Part shown: positions 14,568-16,194 of the stretch, one piece after another | Layout of the letters: every line of letters starts with the position of its first letter | Numbering within the stretch: the stretch's first letter is position 1 | DNA from: CAYJRR01 sp964372275 [NCBI: uncultured bacterium] | Lineage (GTDB): Bacteria; CAYJRR01 | Length of the DNA stretch: 16,194 nucleotides | Assembly (NCBI GenBank): GCA_964372275.1 | Contig: CAYJRR010000101.1 | Span: forward strand, 1 to 16,194 | Direction of reading: 5' to 3' | Translations under genes and position numbers: made by a program | The notes under the pieces: generated by a model | What the model was told of the DNA's origin: nothing | Database searches by the model: none | The model's input: only the letters and a program-made list of their open reading frames with translations

Positions 14568-15479
14568 ATGCCCGGGCTCCGGATCGACGTGTGGCTGCCG
14601 GAGAGCGAGATCGCCGCATCGCTGGAGAACTCGCTCGCGGCCGGGCGCCTCGACGAAAGGTTTTTCTACTGGTTTCCGGCGGGGGCCCGTGCCTGGATCG
14701 ATCTGTGCGCGTCGCCCGCCTATCGCAACGCGGAGCGCGCGACGTCGATCCTGCGCACCGCGGCTCCGGAGCTCGCCTCCGGCCACCGGATCCCCGACCG
14801 GCTGTGTGGCCTCGGCTGCGGCGACGGGCGCAAGGATCGCCTCCTGCTCGACGCCTTCGAGGGTCGCCGCCCCGCGTTCATCGCCGTCGATTCGAGCCAG
14901 CTCCTCCTGGAACGGGCGGTCGCGGAGGCGGGCGCGCCGGCGAGAGGGCTCAAGCTCGACCTCCTGGACGACGGCCACCTCGCGGCGTTGCGGGGGACCG
15001 GCAAAACGCTCTACACCGTCCTCGGCAACACCTTCGGCGCCCTCGACCCGCGACGATTTCCGCGGCGGATCGTTCCCCTTCTCGGCCCGGACGACCGGCT
15101 GCTCGTCGACGGGGAGCGGTTCGCAGGCGAGGAGACGCTCCGCGGTTACGACCATCCCGACAACCGGCGCTTCGCCTTCGCGCCACTGGCCGCGTTGGGG
15201 GTCGGAGCCGCGGACGGCGATCTCCGCTTCGGTGTGCGCTCCGACGGCGATGGCCTCCATGCCGTCACCAAGGAGTTCGTCGCCAGACGCGATCTCGAGC
15301 TCGCCCTCGCCGGACGGCCGCTCCGGCGCCTTCGCGCGGGCGAGCGCGTGCGGATGAGCGACTCGGTGAAGTACGGCGACGGGGTGCTTCGCCGCCTGCT
15401 GAACGCCGCCGGCCTGGCGGTCGAGCGCGAATGGACCGGCGCGGACGGCCGCTTTTCCCTCCTCCTCGCGCGGCGTTGA
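14568..15479 (+). CDS. EgtD-family SAM-dependent methyltransferase, divergent
   Basis: This 303-residue protein resembles the PF10017 group (histidine N-alpha-methyltransferase EgtD and relatives). The N-terminal substrate-side helix region is DERFFYWFPAGARAWIDLCASPAYRNAERATSIL (29-62). SAM motif I is GLGCGDGRKDRLLLDAF (81-97), with IAVDSS (105-110) as the acidic end of beta-2. TVLGNTFGALDP (150-161) corresponds to the LGxxxGNF block. Near the C-terminus SDSVKY (264-269) aligns with the ExSxKY block, but the position of the histidine-binding Glu is a Ser, while the second Ser is kept. With WTGADGRFSLLLARR it ends like other members. No EgtB-like partner is in the window. I infer that the methyl acceptor may not be histidine. 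GGGGA (14559-14563) precedes the ATG by four bases; the gap to the upstream gene is 55 bases. Confidence 0.72.
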   Translation: MPGLRIDVWLPESEIAASLENSLAAGRLDERFFYWFPAGARAWIDLCASPAYRNAERATSILRTAAPELASGHRIPDRLCGLGCGDGRKDRLLLDAFEGRRPAFIAVDSSQLLLERAVAEAGAPARGLKLDLLDDGHLAALRGTGKTLYTVLGNTFGALDPRRFPRRIVPLLGPDDRLLVDGERFAGEETLRGYDHPDNRRFAFAPLAALGVGAADGDLRFGVRSDGDGLHAVTKEFVARRDLELALAGRPLRRLRAGERVRMSDSVKYGDGVLRRLLNAAGLAVEREWTGADGRFSLLLARR

Positions 15480-15504
15480 CCCGATCGGGAGTAGGCTTCC
15501 GATC

Positions 15505-16194
15505 GTGCGATCGACGATCCCGGTCCGCGTCGCCGCGGCGTGCGGCCTCCTGTCGGTCTTTCTCCTCGCGTCGCCGCCCGCCGCCGGCACAAACGTCGAC
15601 TTCCGAGACTACGCCGCGTTCGCGCGCGGAGAGCCGCTCGTCCGCTTCGACTACGCGAACGATTTCTTCGTCGACCGCGACTACTACTACACCCAGGGCC
15701 TCGGCCTCGTCGTCTTCGCCGACGACGCGCGCGGCTTCGTCGTGCGCCACACCGGATTCACGCCGACCAGCCTCCGGAGCGACCGGATCCGCGCGGGGGA
15801 TCGGCCGTTCGCGGCCTATCTCGTCGCGGGTCCGGTGCGCGTTGTCCGCCTCCCGGACCGGCGGCAGACGATCACCCTGGCGCTCGACGCCGGGATCCTG
15901 GGACCGAGCGCCGGCGGGGAGTGGATGCAGACAGAGATCCATCGCGCCACGGGAAACCTGCTGCCGCACGGTTGGGACAACCAGATCCGCGACGACCTCG
16001 CGCTCGACCTCTACGCCCGGATCGACCAGGCGATCTGGAGCGGCCACCGCGCCGAGGTCGGCCTCTTCCTAGACGCGACCGCGGGGACGCTCTACAGCAA
16101 CACCGCCGCCGGACTCGCAGGCCGGTTCCAGGCGCTCGGAAACGGTCGTCGCCGCCTCCTCCTTACCGCCTCGGCCGAGGAGAAGGCGGTCCTG
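15505..16194 (+). CDS. lpxR: LpxR-like lipid A 3'-O-deacylase (3' end outside window)
   Basis: An open frame of 230 codons runs from GTG 15505 to the window edge with no stop. Residues 1-27 form a signal peptide (RVAAACGLLSVFLLASPPAAG), expected for an outer-membrane beta-barrel. The mature part shows the LpxR/DUF2219 signature: FDYANDFFVDRDYYYTQGLGL (48-68, with the conserved Asn-Asp and Thr-x-Gly turn), GDRPFAAYLVAGP (98-110), and LGPSAGGEWMQTEIHRATGNLLPHGWDNQIRDDLALDLYARID (132-174). That last block contains the conserved His146 and the GWDNQ motif. LpxR removes the 3'-acyloxyacyl chain of lipid A in a calcium-dependent reaction. AGTAGG at 15490-15495 is a plausible ribosome-binding site, nine bases upstream of the GTG. 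The gene lies 25 bases after the methyltransferase and may be cotranscribed. Confidence 0.88.
   Translation, partial: MRSTIPVRVAAACGLLSVFLLASPPAAGTNVDFRDYAAFARGEPLVRFDYANDFFVDRDYYYTQGLGLVVFADDARGFVVRHTGFTPTSLRSDRIRAGDRPFAAYLVAGPVRVVRLPDRRQTITLALDAGILGPSAGGEWMQTEIHRATGNLLPHGWDNQIRDDLALDLYARIDQAIWSGHRAEVGLFLDATAGTLYSNTAAGLAGRFQALGNGRRRLLLTASAEEKAVL

Overview
This is a GC-rich stretch from a flagellated, outer-membrane-bearing (diderm) bacterium. The LpxR-type lipid A deacylase at the right edge implies LPS. The lipoprotein with FG-GAP repeats and an ASPIC/UnbV tail fits Planctomycetota or a similar high-GC environmental phylum, but the taxon is a weak inference. No tRNA, rRNA, CRISPR array, transposase or T-tailed intrinsic terminator was recognised.

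Left third (1-6303): a flagellin array of six genes in one orientation. The first lacks its 5' end, which lies outside the window. Genes 1-4 are nearly identical 276-aa paralogues (about 95-98% at protein level, with many silent differences). A FliS-like export chaperone follows gene 4. Genes 5 and 6 are clearly diverged flagellins, each behind its own intergenic region of roughly 310-360 bases. All six are short D0/D1-type flagellins with no large variable domain. By spacing, fla2-fla3-fla4-fliS looks like one operon, with fla1 and fla5 separate.

Middle (6328-11332): a closely packed run follows fla6: a cytoplasmic-looking BNR/Asp-box propeller (sialidase-like), pseB, pseC and a FapA/DUF342 protein. 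Gaps are 24, 16 and 7 bases, then a 4-base ATGA overlap. PseB and PseC make the first intermediates of pseudaminic acid, a common flagellin glycan, so this looks like a filament modification and assembly unit tied to fla6. The remaining pse genes are not in the window.

Right (11367-16194): a convergent minus-strand gene encodes a degenerate receiver fused to a PilZ (cyclic-di-GMP-binding) domain. A divergent lipoprotein has seven FG-GAP calcium-binding repeats and an ASPIC/UnbV end. Then come an EgtD-family methyltransferase lacking a key histidine-binding acidic residue, and the 5' part of an lpxR-like gene that runs off the window.

The most unusual non-coding features are two hairpins between fla5 and fla6, whose stems differ by paired changes while the loop is conserved, and an AT-rich imperfect palindrome upstream of fla5.
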